A DNA stretch of 64,000 nucleotides from Pseudomonas sp. EpS/L25. GTDB lineage: Bacteria > Pseudomonadota > Gammaproteobacteria > Pseudomonadales > Pseudomonadaceae. This document shows positions 55,975 to 64,000 of the stretch, in pieces. Each line of letters starts with the position of its first letter. The first letter of the stretch is position 1. Under the pieces are notes generated by a model. It did not search any database. It had not been told where the DNA came from and was given only the letters and a program-made list of their open reading frames with translations. The DNA lies in assembly GCF_001512295.1 (NCBI RefSeq), contig NZ_LNUP01000011.1, forward strand, positions 62,001-126,000, in the 5' to 3' direction. The position numbers and the translations under genes are program-made.

Positions 55975-56401
55975 AAGTTTTCAGCCACATCTATAAACAC
56001 CTCGCCTATAAATGAAATCGAGCAAACAGCGAGACCGGTTCGCACGTGGGTAGCATAAAACAGCGCTTAACGCCTTTACATACCAACGAGCCTCTAAACA
56101 AGTCCATTGAGCAGAAATATCCGGGCCCGAGGATCGCGATTGGACCTGCTGACGCCAAGCAGACGAGCGAAGAGGAGGCTCTCGATGATCCCAGCAGTGA
56201 AATATCGACCAGGCGGCGACTGCGGACGCCCATGCAGATCGGACGTCAGGGTGAACAGTACTCCTGTGTCACGTGATTGAAATTATATGCAACCTGTAAA
56301 GATCTAAAAGCCCTGCGTCACCTGTGTCTCTTCGCAACATAAGGGTGATCTACTCGACAAAACGCCACCTCGAAGCCATGTAAGCGCTCGCTCACAATAA
56401 T
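55975..56401. other. Intergenic interval without a recognised gene
   Basis: 427 AT-rich bases between the secretion operon start and the 3' end of the glycosyltransferase gene. It should hold the minus-strand promoter of the secretion operon; TTTATAGAT lies about 25 bp upstream of that gene, but I cannot define a -35. Short open frames on both strands lack ribosome sites and recognisable products. Confidence 0.5.
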
Positions 56402-57511
56402 TCAAATGATCCGCCGGTATAAATTTGCATATTTTTCCAGCATCGTACTGCTCTGAAAATTCGCCTCATAATGTCGTAACGCTTGCTCACCCATCTTCTG
56501 GGCCCTTATTGGGTCCCGCCATAAGCGGAGTAGTGCTTCCCGTAGCGCAAGCGGATCAGCAGGGCTAATAGCATAACCGGTCACTCCATCGATATTGATA
56601 TCGCTCATTCCAGAGCCGATCTCGCACGAGATCATTGGCTTACCAAACATAGCTGCCTCTAGAAGAGATACGCCAAAGGCCTCGGATCGCAGGTGAGAAG
56701 GGAAAACGAATCCATAACACAATTTCAACAAGACTACTTTTTCAGTATCGGGTAGACGCCCGAGAAAATGCACATTCGAAAGGCCTAGTTGATCCGCTTC
56801 ACTCTTGAGCTCTGCTGCCAATAGACCATCCCCAAGTACGACCAGCGGAATTCCGGTACCCTGCAAGGCACGCAGCAAATAGGTAAGGCCTTTGTAATAT
56901 CTCAGAGCGCCTACAAACAGGAAAAAACGGCCACCCAAGCGGGCACGCCAATAGTCTTCCCGTTGCGAATCCACAACAGGATAGGAAGCCCGATCAAGAC
57001 CGAATGGAATGACAGAGACCTTATCAGAAAACTCCCGGAGCACCGGACTGCTATCAGCATAGGCATTCGACGACGCCACAATTGCATCTACCTTACTGAG
57101 AAAGCGATTCATCAGGGGCTCGTAGAGCTTCATTAAGTTCTTTTGCTTAACGATGTCCGAATGATAAGTGACAACTGACGGCCTTTTCACCCGCGCCATA
57201 AAATGCGCCAGGTCCATATAGGGCCATGGAAAATGATAGTGCACAATATCTACTGATTCAGATAGCTCACGGAAATCTTTAAAACCCCGAATGGAAAAGG
57301 GGGTGGACGCAAATTGAAAAGATTGGCTAGATCGGTGTGCTAGGTGCTTACCTACCTTCTCATTACGCTCGCCGCCCCTGGGGCTCAAATACAAAACCTC
57401 TGATTCTATACCGTGATCAAATCCACCCTCACACAGCTGAAAAATGACTTGCTCTATACCTCCGAGATTGTCGGGTATGTATGTTTTGAAGAAATGAAGA
57501 ACCCTGATCAC
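56402..57511 (-). CDS. GT4-type glycosyltransferase
   Basis: A 369-aa GT-B glycosyltransferase. N-terminal domain with the glycine-rich VLHFFKTYIPDNLGGIEQVI; C-terminal domain with FLFVGALRYYKGLTYLLRAL, VVLGDGLLAAELKSEADQLG, and the nucleotide-sugar acid/base motif FPSHLRSEAFGVSLLEAAMF then GKPMISCEIGSGMSDIN. The EAFGVSLLEA stretch is the EX7E-type motif of GT4 retaining enzymes. It would add a sugar to a surface glycan from the cytoplasmic face. It points away from the polysaccharide genes on the plus strand but belongs to the same accessory region. Confidence 0.88.
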   Translation of the reverse strand: MIRVLHFFKTYIPDNLGGIEQVIFQLCEGGFDHGIESEVLYLSPRGGERNEKVGKHLAHRSSQSFQFASTPFSIRGFKDFRELSESVDIVHYHFPWPYMDLAHFMARVKRPSVVTYHSDIVKQKNLMKLYEPLMNRFLSKVDAIVASSNAYADSSPVLREFSDKVSVIPFGLDRASYPVVDSQREDYWRARLGGRFFLFVGALRYYKGLTYLLRALQGTGIPLVVLGDGLLAAELKSEADQLGLSNVHFLGRLPDTEKVVLLKLCYGFVFPSHLRSEAFGVSLLEAAMFGKPMISCEIGSGMSDINIDGVTGYAISPADPLALREALLRLWRDPIRAQKMGEQALRHYEANFQSSTMLEKYANLYRRII

Positions 57512-57905
57512 GCTGAACCCTCGGTTACGACCACAACAGACTTTACACCTGTATAGAAAAAATTGACAGGATCAGGCCTGCATGGCAGTAGGGATGTCCC
57601 GTGGCGATCAGCGGTACCCCAAAGGCATTCGGACTAGTGGCATGGCGGTGGTGGATGTCCTTGATTGCCAGTACGTATCTAGCGGAAGCTACATTGATGC
57701 GCCCCGATGCATCCCGGACATCCTCTCCCATATACGACAGCTTGAATATGTCTAATTAACCAAAAAATAGCCCTGCATCAAGCTCCCAGGACTAAATCCA
57801 ACGATAGGTAAAAAGTGTTCGCCCCATGAAGCCTGGCAAGACAAATGTAACTATTGCGCCGCGGGCAACGTGCAAATTCGCGCCCCAGCCAATAAAAGGG
57901 CAGAC
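57512..57905. other. Intergenic interval, possible decayed coding remnant
   Basis: About 390 bp between divergent genes. A GC-richer patch at 57560-57740 holds a 62-codon minus-strand open frame (MGEDVRDASGRINVASARYV onward) with no ribosome site and no family I recognise; its base composition differs from both flanks and may be a remnant of another gene. The remainder is AT-rich leader and promoter DNA. Confidence 0.4.
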
Positions 57906-57934
57906 TTGTTGCCTTCAGTATAAAAATGTATAAT
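57906..57934 (+). promoter_or_regulatory. Promoter of the polysaccharide operon
   Basis: TTGTTG (57906-57911), 17-bp spacer, TATAAT (57929-57934), leaving a leader of about 65 nt before ugd. No JUMPstart or ops sequence was found. Confidence 0.65.
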
Positions 57935-58005
57935 GCCGGAGATCGCAACTTTGTCCGAAGCCTTTAACTTAATGCAAAAACCTTCATAAAAAGGACACTG
58001 ATCGG

Positions 58006-59175
58006 ATGAATATAGCCGTGTCTGGCATAGGATATGTTGGATTATCTAACGCCGTGCTGCTGGCTCAGCATAACAAAGTTGTAGCTTTCGACATCAACCC
58101 GCAACGGGTTGAATCAATAAACTCACGAAAGACGCCATTTGAAGATTCTTGTCTTCAGGAATTTTTAAGCGAAAAAGCGTTACAACTACGAGCTACCACG
58201 AACCCCCACGACGCTTATGCCGACGCAGACTTTGTCATCGTGGCAACCCCTACGGATTATAATTCAGAAACCAACGAGTTCGACACCACGTCCGTTGAAT
58301 CCTGTATCAGGGACATCTTATCAATCAATAAAAAAGCGACGATCATAATAAAATCAACCGTACCACTGGGCTACACACGCTCTGCCATAGACTACTTCAA
58401 GAACGCCAATATTATATTTTCCCCCGAGTTCCTGAGGGAAGGCACGGCTCTGCATGACAACCTGTATCCTTCCAGAATAGTCATAGGTAGCAATTCTGAT
58501 CGCGCACAGCTCTTCGCCTCGCTATTACAGCAAGGTGCTTTCAAAAAAAATATACCTGTGCTTTTCACAGAAAACACCGAAGCCGAGGCTATAAAGTTAT
58601 TCTCCAATACTTATCTTGCCTTACGTATTGCTTATTTCAATGAACTGGACACTTACGCCAAAAGCCATAGCTTAAATACCCGGCAGATCATCGAAGGCGT
58701 TAGCCTGGACCCGAGAATTGGAAAGCATTACAACAACCCCTCGTTTGGCTATGGTGGATACTGCCTTCCGAAAGACACTCGCCAATTACTGGCCAACTAT
58801 GGCGATGTACCCCAGCATCTTGTACGGGCTGTCATAGAGTCAAACGCGACGAGAAAGCTGTTTCTAGCCTCTGATATCATTAGCCGAGGACCGAAAGTTG
58901 TCGGTGTTTACCGACTGGCAATGAAAGCCAACTCGGATAATTTCCGGGAGACAAGCATTACGGAAATCATCGAGCAGCTCACAAGGAAAGGCATCACGGT
59001 AGTAATTTATGAGCCGCTACTCACAGACGAAACCTTCATGAACTTAAAAGTTATCAAATGCTTGGATAAACTCAAGCAAGTCGCTGATCTTATCATCGCA
59101 AACAGATTATCAGACGAACTCGATGATGTGAGGGAAAAGGTGTACTCAAGAGACCTATACAAAACTGACCACTAG
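58006..59175 (+). CDS. ugd: UDP-glucose 6-dehydrogenase
   Basis: A 389-aa nucleotide-sugar dehydrogenase of the short E. coli Ugd type. NAD site MNIAVSGIGYVGLSNAVLLA, IVATPTDYNSETNEFDTTSV, IKSTVPLGYT, FSPEFLREGTALHDNLYPSR and the catalytic cysteine in NPSFGYGGYCLPKDTRQLLA. It oxidises UDP-glucose to UDP-glucuronate, a precursor for acidic surface polysaccharide. It is the first gene of the plus-strand cluster. Codon use is far less GC3-biased than in the first 49 kb. Confidence 0.95.
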   Translation: MNIAVSGIGYVGLSNAVLLAQHNKVVAFDINPQRVESINSRKTPFEDSCLQEFLSEKALQLRATTNPHDAYADADFVIVATPTDYNSETNEFDTTSVESCIRDILSINKKATIIIKSTVPLGYTRSAIDYFKNANIIFSPEFLREGTALHDNLYPSRIVIGSNSDRAQLFASLLQQGAFKKNIPVLFTENTEAEAIKLFSNTYLALRIAYFNELDTYAKSHSLNTRQIIEGVSLDPRIGKHYNNPSFGYGGYCLPKDTRQLLANYGDVPQHLVRAVIESNATRKLFLASDIISRGPKVVGVYRLAMKANSDNFRETSITEIIEQLTRKGITVVIYEPLLTDETFMNLKVIKCLDKLKQVADLIIANRLSDELDDVREKVYSRDLYKTDH

Positions 59176-59235
59176 GTATAATGAACGCGCTGCAATTTAG
59201 ATTGATCACTACCAATACGAAGCGATCTTAAAATC

Positions 59236-60054
59236 ATGGGCTCAGCTGAAAAAACCTCTAACACCTCATGGGCATCCCATACCGGGGCAACTGATATCTG
59301 GGTTGGACTCAGTGCTTATCATGTATGGCAAACACTGGGATGGCATGACATAAGACAACGCTACCGAAGGTCGGTGATAGGGCCTTTTTGGTTTACCCTT
59401 AGTACTCTGGTGATGGTTGGAGTTCTGGGAATACTTTATTCCAGCATCCTTAATCAAGACATACATGAATACTTGCCATATCTAGGCACAGGGCTGGTAG
59501 CCTGGCAATTCATCAGCACTTGCGCTATTGAGGGCGCCAGCACACTGATCAGTGCTGGATACCTCATAAAACAGATACGCATGCCGCTTACTATCCATAT
59601 CGCAAGAATGGCATGGCGTAACTTCATTATCATGATGCATAGCCTGCCCGTCGTACTCTTGTTTCTACTGGCTTTTGGTCATCGCCCTGGCTTCGAAATA
59701 CTTCTCGTGATACCAGGCCTTTTTATCTTGCTGCTGAATAGCGTCTGGATAGGGCTGGTTCTGGCGATCTTATGTGCTCGTTATAGAGATCTTTTGCCCA
59801 TTGTAGGCAACTTAACTCAGGTCGCATTTTTCTTTACACCGGTCATGTGGGTAGTCGATCTTCTTAAAGACCGTCGTTGGATCGCGGAAATCAATCCGTT
59901 CTACCACCTGATTGAAATAGTGAGAGCTCCGCTTATTGGTAAACCAATGGAATTGGCATCGTGGATCTGGGCCATCGCCATGGTTATAGTCGGCTTCTGC
60001 ATCGCACACTACTTGATGAAACGCACTCGAAACAGACTACCTTACTGGCTTTAA
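59236..60054 (+). CDS. ABC-2 type polysaccharide exporter permease (Wzm/KpsM-like)
   Basis: A 272-aa inner-membrane permease with six hydrophobic segments. The amphipathic interface helix region HDIRQRYRRSVIGPFWFTLS and the PMWVVDLLKDRRWIAEINPF then YHLIEIVRAPL motif are typical of Wzm/KpsM/RfbA permeases. It would export an undecaprenyl- or lipid-linked polysaccharide with the ATPase that follows; their genes overlap (TAATG). Confidence 0.92.
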   Translation: MGSAEKTSNTSWASHTGATDIWVGLSAYHVWQTLGWHDIRQRYRRSVIGPFWFTLSTLVMVGVLGILYSSILNQDIHEYLPYLGTGLVAWQFISTCAIEGASTLISAGYLIKQIRMPLTIHIARMAWRNFIIMMHSLPVVLLFLLAFGHRPGFEILLVIPGLFILLLNSVWIGLVLAILCARYRDLLPIVGNLTQVAFFFTPVMWVVDLLKDRRWIAEINPFYHLIEIVRAPLIGKPMELASWIWAIAMVIVGFCIAHYLMKRTRNRLPYWL

Positions 60055-60800
60055 TGGTGTTGAAGCTCATGAATGCACATATCCTATCCCGCAGCATGGC
60101 GATTGAGTTTCCTATTTATGAAAACTCCCATCGCTCCCTGAAGAAAAAAATGATCAACCTGACGACAGGTGGTCGTATCGGCAAGGACGCTTCCAAACAC
60201 ACGATTGTATGTGCGCTGGACGATTTGAACTTTGAATTCAAACATGGCGAACGAGTTGGCTTAATTGGTCACAACGGCTCGGGCAAAACCACCTTACTAA
60301 GAGCTCTTTCTGGCGTTTACTCGCCCGTTAGAGGTCACCTGTCGGTACAGGGTCGCGTTGCATCCTTATTAGATGTTTCGATGGGTTTAGATCCTGATGC
60401 TACAGGTTTCGAAAACATCTACCTCAGAGGCATCATGGACGGCCTCAAGCCGTCAGTAATAAAGTCGAAAGTGGAGGAGATTGCCGAGTTCACGGAGCTT
60501 GGCGACTACTTGAACCTGCCCGTTCGCACCTACTCGAGTGGAATGATGCTACGCCTGGCATTCGCCATTTCCACGAGCGTGGAAGCAGATATTCTGATAA
60601 TGGACGAGTGGCTGAGCGTAGGTGATTCATCATTTAGTGCCAAGGCAGAGCAGCGTCTCGAAAAGCTCATCCATGGTGCTGGAATTTTAGTCATAGCCTC
60701 CCATAGCCAGGAGCTTATTGAGCGAATCTGTACTCGTGTAATACACCTTGAGCACGGAAAAATCATCAGGGACGAGCTGTTAGCAGATAGGGACGCCTAG
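60054..60800 (+). CDS. Polysaccharide exporter ATPase (Wzt/KpsT-like)
   Basis: A 248-aa ATPase: Walker A GLIGHNGSGKTTLLRALSGV, VASLLDVSMGLDPDATGFEN then IYLRGIM, signature YSSGMMLRLAFAISTSVEA, Walker B ADILIMDEWLSVGDSSFSAK. It ends soon after the nucleotide-binding domain, so the C-terminal glycan-binding domain of O9a-type Wzt is missing; recognition of a finished chain terminus must occur otherwise. Start at 60054 (TAATG overlap) or at the ATG five codons later. Confidence 0.92.
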   Translation: MVLKLMNAHILSRSMAIEFPIYENSHRSLKKKMINLTTGGRIGKDASKHTIVCALDDLNFEFKHGERVGLIGHNGSGKTTLLRALSGVYSPVRGHLSVQGRVASLLDVSMGLDPDATGFENIYLRGIMDGLKPSVIKSKVEEIAEFTELGDYLNLPVRTYSSGMMLRLAFAISTSVEADILIMDEWLSVGDSSFSAKAEQRLEKLIHGAGILVIASHSQELIERICTRVIHLEHGKIIRDELLADRDA

Positions 60801-61043
60801 AAGAATAAACCCTGCTAGGAAGCAACAGTTCAGACATCTACTGGCACGCCAAATGAGGCGCCATAGTAACTGACCGATAGTAATGCTTGCTGCAAAAGCT
60901 GTACTCGATGTCAAGGTTAAATGATCACAACGGGTAGAGACGTACGTACAAGCGAAGGAATACGTCCTGCAGCTTTGAAAAAGCTTATCCGGAGACACGG
61001 CATTTGGTACTGACGTTAGCTGCCTTTCACTAGAGATGAACAC

Positions 61044-62609
61044 ATGATCAGCATTCTAGCTTCAGATCCCTTCAGATCAGCCGTAGAGCGAGTACAGGCG
61101 GCGCTCCGGCGCTCGGTCAGCTATCCAATGGTTGAGAGCATCAGTCTGGCAAAACTGGATGACGTTGATTTTGTAGTGGCCATAAATCCAGATGCCCTAC
61201 AAAGTCATGCGTTATGTCGCTGGATAAAGACCTCTCATAAAAAGCTGATTTTACTGGGACGTGTCTCCAAAGAGCTTCAAATAGCACTAAATTTATCCGT
61301 AGGTGAATGGCCCGCTTCATATGAAAGCCTGGCACATAGTCCACAGGCTGTTAAAGGGCACACCGCGGAAAGTGCTGCTAAAGTTCGCTATCTACCCACA
61401 GCCCAAGCGCTAGGCGCCCAGAACTGGAGCCGCCCACTGGAGCGCTACGACTTCGCAGCCGAATGGAACAACCTCGGCTACGGTGCTGTTCGAATGGATG
61501 ATTCGGAATGGGCAGCGGCTTCGCCACTTCATGCTCCGACAGCAAATGAAATTGCTGTTATAGAAGCGAACAGTGAGACGTGGGCGACTTATAGCGCACT
61601 GTTCGACGAGCCTACGTATTCCACACTCTGGATAAATCGTCCCGTTGGAACAATCGATTCCTTTGAATGGCGACTGGTGGAAAATTTTATCAGTCAATGG
61701 CGACATGATGAAGGGATCCCTTGCCGCCCAGTCCTTGGGGACATTCCCGATGGACATGACGCAGCAATCACAATGCGTTTGGACTGTGATGAGGACATTT
61801 CTTCTGCCAGACCATTGTGGGAAGCATACAATGAAATGCAGGTTCCACTTTCGCTAGCCATTCATACCATGAATTTGCTAACAGACCAGCATGCGAGCTT
61901 CTTGAAAGAGTTTACATCTGCCAAACAGGCAATCCTTTCCCACACCGCGACTCACGCCCCTCGCTGGGGAGAAAACTACGAGAATGCGCTGGGTGAAGGT
62001 TCAGTTTCACGTGATGCCATACGAAAGGCATGTGGTGAAGATGTCCGCTATGCGGTGTCGCCATTTCACCAATCTCCACCTTACGCCTTAGCTGCACTGT
62101 GTGATCTTGGCTATAAGGGTTGCGTAGGGGGGATTATCTGCAATGACCCTGAGTTTATTTTAGCAAGGGGCGGAGAGCTAGCAGGATTGCCTCGCGGCTT
62201 CATCGGGCATAGCCAGCAGTGCATGCTGCACGGAGACTGTCTGCTTACCGATGGAGATCCCCTGAGAGTTTACAAAGAGGCAGTCGATCTCGCCGTATGT
62301 ACACGCAGTTTTTTCGGTTTTCTCGACCACCCCTTCTCTCCGCGATATCAATATGGTTGGCAAGACGAGCACACGCGCATTCAACAGCACCGCAAACTGA
62401 TCGAATACATTAGAAAAGCGGCAGTAAATCCAATATTTCTAGATGAGAATACTGCATTAGATTTTCAAGCCAGAAAATCGGCGCTGAGTATTATTAAAAC
62501 CCAAAGAGGCTTCGAGCTGTCCGGAGACGACCAACTCGGCGCGCTACGTTTCACGATTGAGTATCGGGGTACGCTTTCTCGATTTGAGTCTGGAGCAATT
62601 CTAGTTTGA
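61044..62609 (+). CDS. Polysaccharide-deacetylase-like protein, unusual architecture
   Basis: A 521-aa protein. Residues 1-150 have no family I recognise. From about 235 the NodB-like barrel appears: the metal Asp pair in ITMRLDCDEDISSARPLWEA, the His-x3-His of ILSHTATHAPRWGENYENAL, and VRYAVSPFHQSPPYALAALC. A late segment RSFFGFLDHPFSPRYQYGWQ may hold the catalytic histidine. It lacks a signal peptide, so it is probably cytoplasmic, unlike most deacetylases. It likely modifies a sugar of the surface glycan made by this cluster. The wecB gene overlaps its stop (TTGA). 243 bp with nothing recognisable separate it from wzt. Confidence 0.7.
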   Translation: MISILASDPFRSAVERVQAALRRSVSYPMVESISLAKLDDVDFVVAINPDALQSHALCRWIKTSHKKLILLGRVSKELQIALNLSVGEWPASYESLAHSPQAVKGHTAESAAKVRYLPTAQALGAQNWSRPLERYDFAAEWNNLGYGAVRMDDSEWAAASPLHAPTANEIAVIEANSETWATYSALFDEPTYSTLWINRPVGTIDSFEWRLVENFISQWRHDEGIPCRPVLGDIPDGHDAAITMRLDCDEDISSARPLWEAYNEMQVPLSLAIHTMNLLTDQHASFLKEFTSAKQAILSHTATHAPRWGENYENALGEGSVSRDAIRKACGEDVRYAVSPFHQSPPYALAALCDLGYKGCVGGIICNDPEFILARGGELAGLPRGFIGHSQQCMLHGDCLLTDGDPLRVYKEAVDLAVCTRSFFGFLDHPFSPRYQYGWQDEHTRIQQHRKLIEYIRKAAVNPIFLDENTALDFQARKSALSIIKTQRGFELSGDDQLGALRFTIEYRGTLSRFESGAILV

Positions 62610-63727
62610 ATATTTTCATCGTAGTCGGCACGCGCCCCGAAGTTATAAAAATGGCTCCAGTAATTGCAGCGTTGGTCTCTGTGGCCAAGGTTACCGTCTG
62701 CACCACAGGCCAGCATAGGGAAATGCTGGCGCAAGCTTTGAGCATATTCTCGCTAAAACCAGATGTCGTCTTGGATACCATGACACCGGGACAATCGTTG
62801 AACATCCTGGCCTCGCGGCAACTGGAGCTTTTGGATGCGGTGCTTGCCTCACACAAACCCGATTGGGTATTGGTTCAAGGGGACACGACCACTGCGCTTT
62901 GTGCCAGTATTGCGGCATTTCACAGAAGCATAAAAATCGGGCACGTCGAAGCAGGATTGAGAACGGGGGACCTCAAAAGTCCTTTTCCAGAAGAGGCGAA
63001 CAGAAATCTTATCGCGAGAATCGCAAATTTACATTTCGCGCCAACCGAATCAGCAGCTGCAGCCCTGCGGACTGAAGGAATACCTTCCGAAAAGATTAAA
63101 GTTACAGGCAATACTGTAGTCGATGCCATTGAGCTGATGAAACCACGGCTGATGCATGACAGTAATGTTGAGGCCGGCAAGAAGCTATTTGATGAACACT
63201 TGCCGTTGGTGATTATCACCTGTCACAGGCGAGAGAACTTTGGAAGCGTCCTAGAAAATATTTGCGAGATGCTAGCGAGGCTTTGCAAGCGCTATCCAAA
63301 TCATCAATGGCTGTTTCCAGTTCATTTGAATCCAAATGTACGCGAGCCGGTCATGCGTATATTGGGAAATATTCCGAATCTAAAGCTGATCGAGCCTGTC
63401 GACTACGTGACTAGTCTTTTCCTTATCAGTAAAGCGTCCCTGGTGCTCAGCGACTCGGGCGGGATTCAAGAAGAGGCGCCTAGCTTTGGTACACCCGTTG
63501 TAGTGATGCGCGAGCATACGGAGCGCCGGGAAGGCATTGGGGCTGGTTTTGCCACCCTAGCAGGCCAAGAGCCAAAAACGATAGAAGCTGCGGTTCATCA
63601 GTGGCTGAGCGATCCAGCGGCTCGGAAACGTCTACAGGCGCTCCCAAACCCTTATGGGGATGGGCATGCTGCTAAAAGGATAGCAGAGTCGCTAATTCAC
63701 AACCTCACACCTTCCTTCGACGACTGA
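62606..63727 (+). CDS. wecB: UDP-N-acetylglucosamine 2-epimerase (non-hydrolysing)
   Basis: A 373-aa epimerase from TTG 62606, coupled to the preceding stop codon. Motifs NIFIVVGTRPEVIKMAPVIA, CTTGQHREMLAQALSIFSLK, VQGDTTTALCASIAAFHRSI, KIGHVEAGLRTGDLKSPFPE and EEANRNLIARIANLHFAPTE, then VLSDSGGIQEEAPSFGTPVV are those of WecB. It interconverts UDP-GlcNAc and UDP-ManNAc. The TTG start is supported because the motif begins immediately after it and no other start exists between the stop and the motif. Confidence 0.94.
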   Translation: MNIFIVVGTRPEVIKMAPVIAALVSVAKVTVCTTGQHREMLAQALSIFSLKPDVVLDTMTPGQSLNILASRQLELLDAVLASHKPDWVLVQGDTTTALCASIAAFHRSIKIGHVEAGLRTGDLKSPFPEEANRNLIARIANLHFAPTESAAAALRTEGIPSEKIKVTGNTVVDAIELMKPRLMHDSNVEAGKKLFDEHLPLVIITCHRRENFGSVLENICEMLARLCKRYPNHQWLFPVHLNPNVREPVMRILGNIPNLKLIEPVDYVTSLFLISKASLVLSDSGGIQEEAPSFGTPVVVMREHTERREGIGAGFATLAGQEPKTIEAAVHQWLSDPAARKRLQALPNPYGDGHAAKRIAESLIHNLTPSFDD

Positions 63728-63731
63728 GGTC

Positions 63732-64000
63732 ATGGTGCAATCTGACTATAGCTGCATTTTATTTTCGACAGCGGATTGGGATGAGCCGTATTGGACAAAT
63801 AAACAACATACTGCCAAGGCCTTGGCCAATTTGGGTGTGCGCGTGTTGTATGTTGAAAGTGTCGGCCTAAGAGCACCAAAAGGTAATAGCAGAAGAGATT
63901 GGCAGCGTCTAAAAAGCCGGTTATTGAAAGGAATCAGTTCTCTTCTGAAGGGGGCAGTCCAGCGAGAAGCTAATGTATATGTTCTTTCACCTCTGCTAGT
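63732..64000 (+). CDS. Glycosyltransferase, N-terminal part (cut by window end)
   Basis: The first 89 codons of a gene beginning ATG 63732, four bases after the wecB stop. The start MVQSDYSCILFSTADWDEPY, then WTNKQHTAKALANLGVRVLY and VESVGLRAPKGNSRRDWQRL, is the N-terminal pattern of GT4-type glycosyltransferases. The catalytic half lies outside the window, so donor and acceptor cannot be guessed. Confidence 0.75.
   Translation, partial: MVQSDYSCILFSTADWDEPYWTNKQHTAKALANLGVRVLYVESVGLRAPKGNSRRDWQRLKSRLLKGISSLLKGAVQREANVYVLSPLL

Noticed and set aside
56046-56276. 76-codon plus-strand open frame between the secretion operon and the glycosyltransferase
   Set aside because: No ribosome site, no recognisable product and an irregular codon pattern.
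57512-58005. JUMPstart/ops antitermination element before the polysaccharide genes
   Set aside because: No GGCGGTAGCGT-type sequence is present in the leader; an ordinary TTGTTG/TATAAT promoter is.

Overview
The window reads as chromosomal DNA of a Pseudomonas species. Evidence: GC-rich genes across the first 49 kb, PhoB/PhoR, a BetI/BetB/BetA set with matching BetI boxes, OhrR/Ohr, a sigma54-dependent glycine cleavage operon and a sigma54-dependent dicarboxylate-type regulator next to a KgtP-like 2-oxoglutarate transporter. Species level cannot be read from the sequence alone.

Layout. 1-2.7 kb: a galactonate operon on the minus strand (IclR regulator, dgoK, dgoA, start of dgoD). 2.8-4.9 kb: phoB-phoR behind a weak Pho box. 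4.9-14.7 kb: a DctB/MifS-like kinase and a DctD/MifR-like sigma54 activator separated by a tightly overlapping operon of seven genes (thermostable-hemolysin family protein, AMP-ligase, haem-oxygenase-like di-iron protein, short-chain dehydrogenase, secreted TPR protein, OmpR-type regulator, kinase). I know of no described function for that operon, and it is the best candidate here for an uncharacterised system. The activator probably drives kgtP (14.9-16.2 kb), whose promoter has two spaced enhancer palindromes and a sigma54 core. 16.3-21.8 kb: small genes, topoisomerase III behind a LexA-like box, a LysR regulator and a glutathione transferase. 21.9-26.4 kb: gcvH-gcvP-gcvT. 26.9-31 kb: a YjfC/DUF1190/DUF350 envelope operon and poxB. 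31.2-34.5 kb: two periplasmic solute-binding proteins flanking a membrane diguanylate cyclase that carries a one-base frameshift in a seven-G tract. 34.8-44.3 kb: a TyrR-like activator, ohrR/ohr, an esterase, an oxidoreductase group and a flavin monooxygenase with its HxlR regulator. 44.4-48.6 kb: the choline-to-betaine genes.

At about 49.2 kb a tRNA-Thr gene marks a change. Downstream DNA is visibly richer in A+T and in ordinary (less GC3-biased) codons, and carries accessory surface functions: a secreted trypsin-like protease with DUF4214 repeats facing a complete type I secretion system (ABC, HlyD, TolC), then a surface-polysaccharide cluster (glycosyltransferase, ugd, ABC-2 permease and ATPase, a deacetylase-like protein, a WecB-type epimerase, and a glycosyltransferase cut by the window end). 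No integrase is visible, so an island is an inference.

Repeats are prominent between genes: four copies of a 142-247 bp element with 12-bp terminal inverted repeats, each touching a stop codon; three long near-perfect hairpins; several CCCTCTCCC/GGGAGAGGG palindromes; and one 150-bp tandem duplication.
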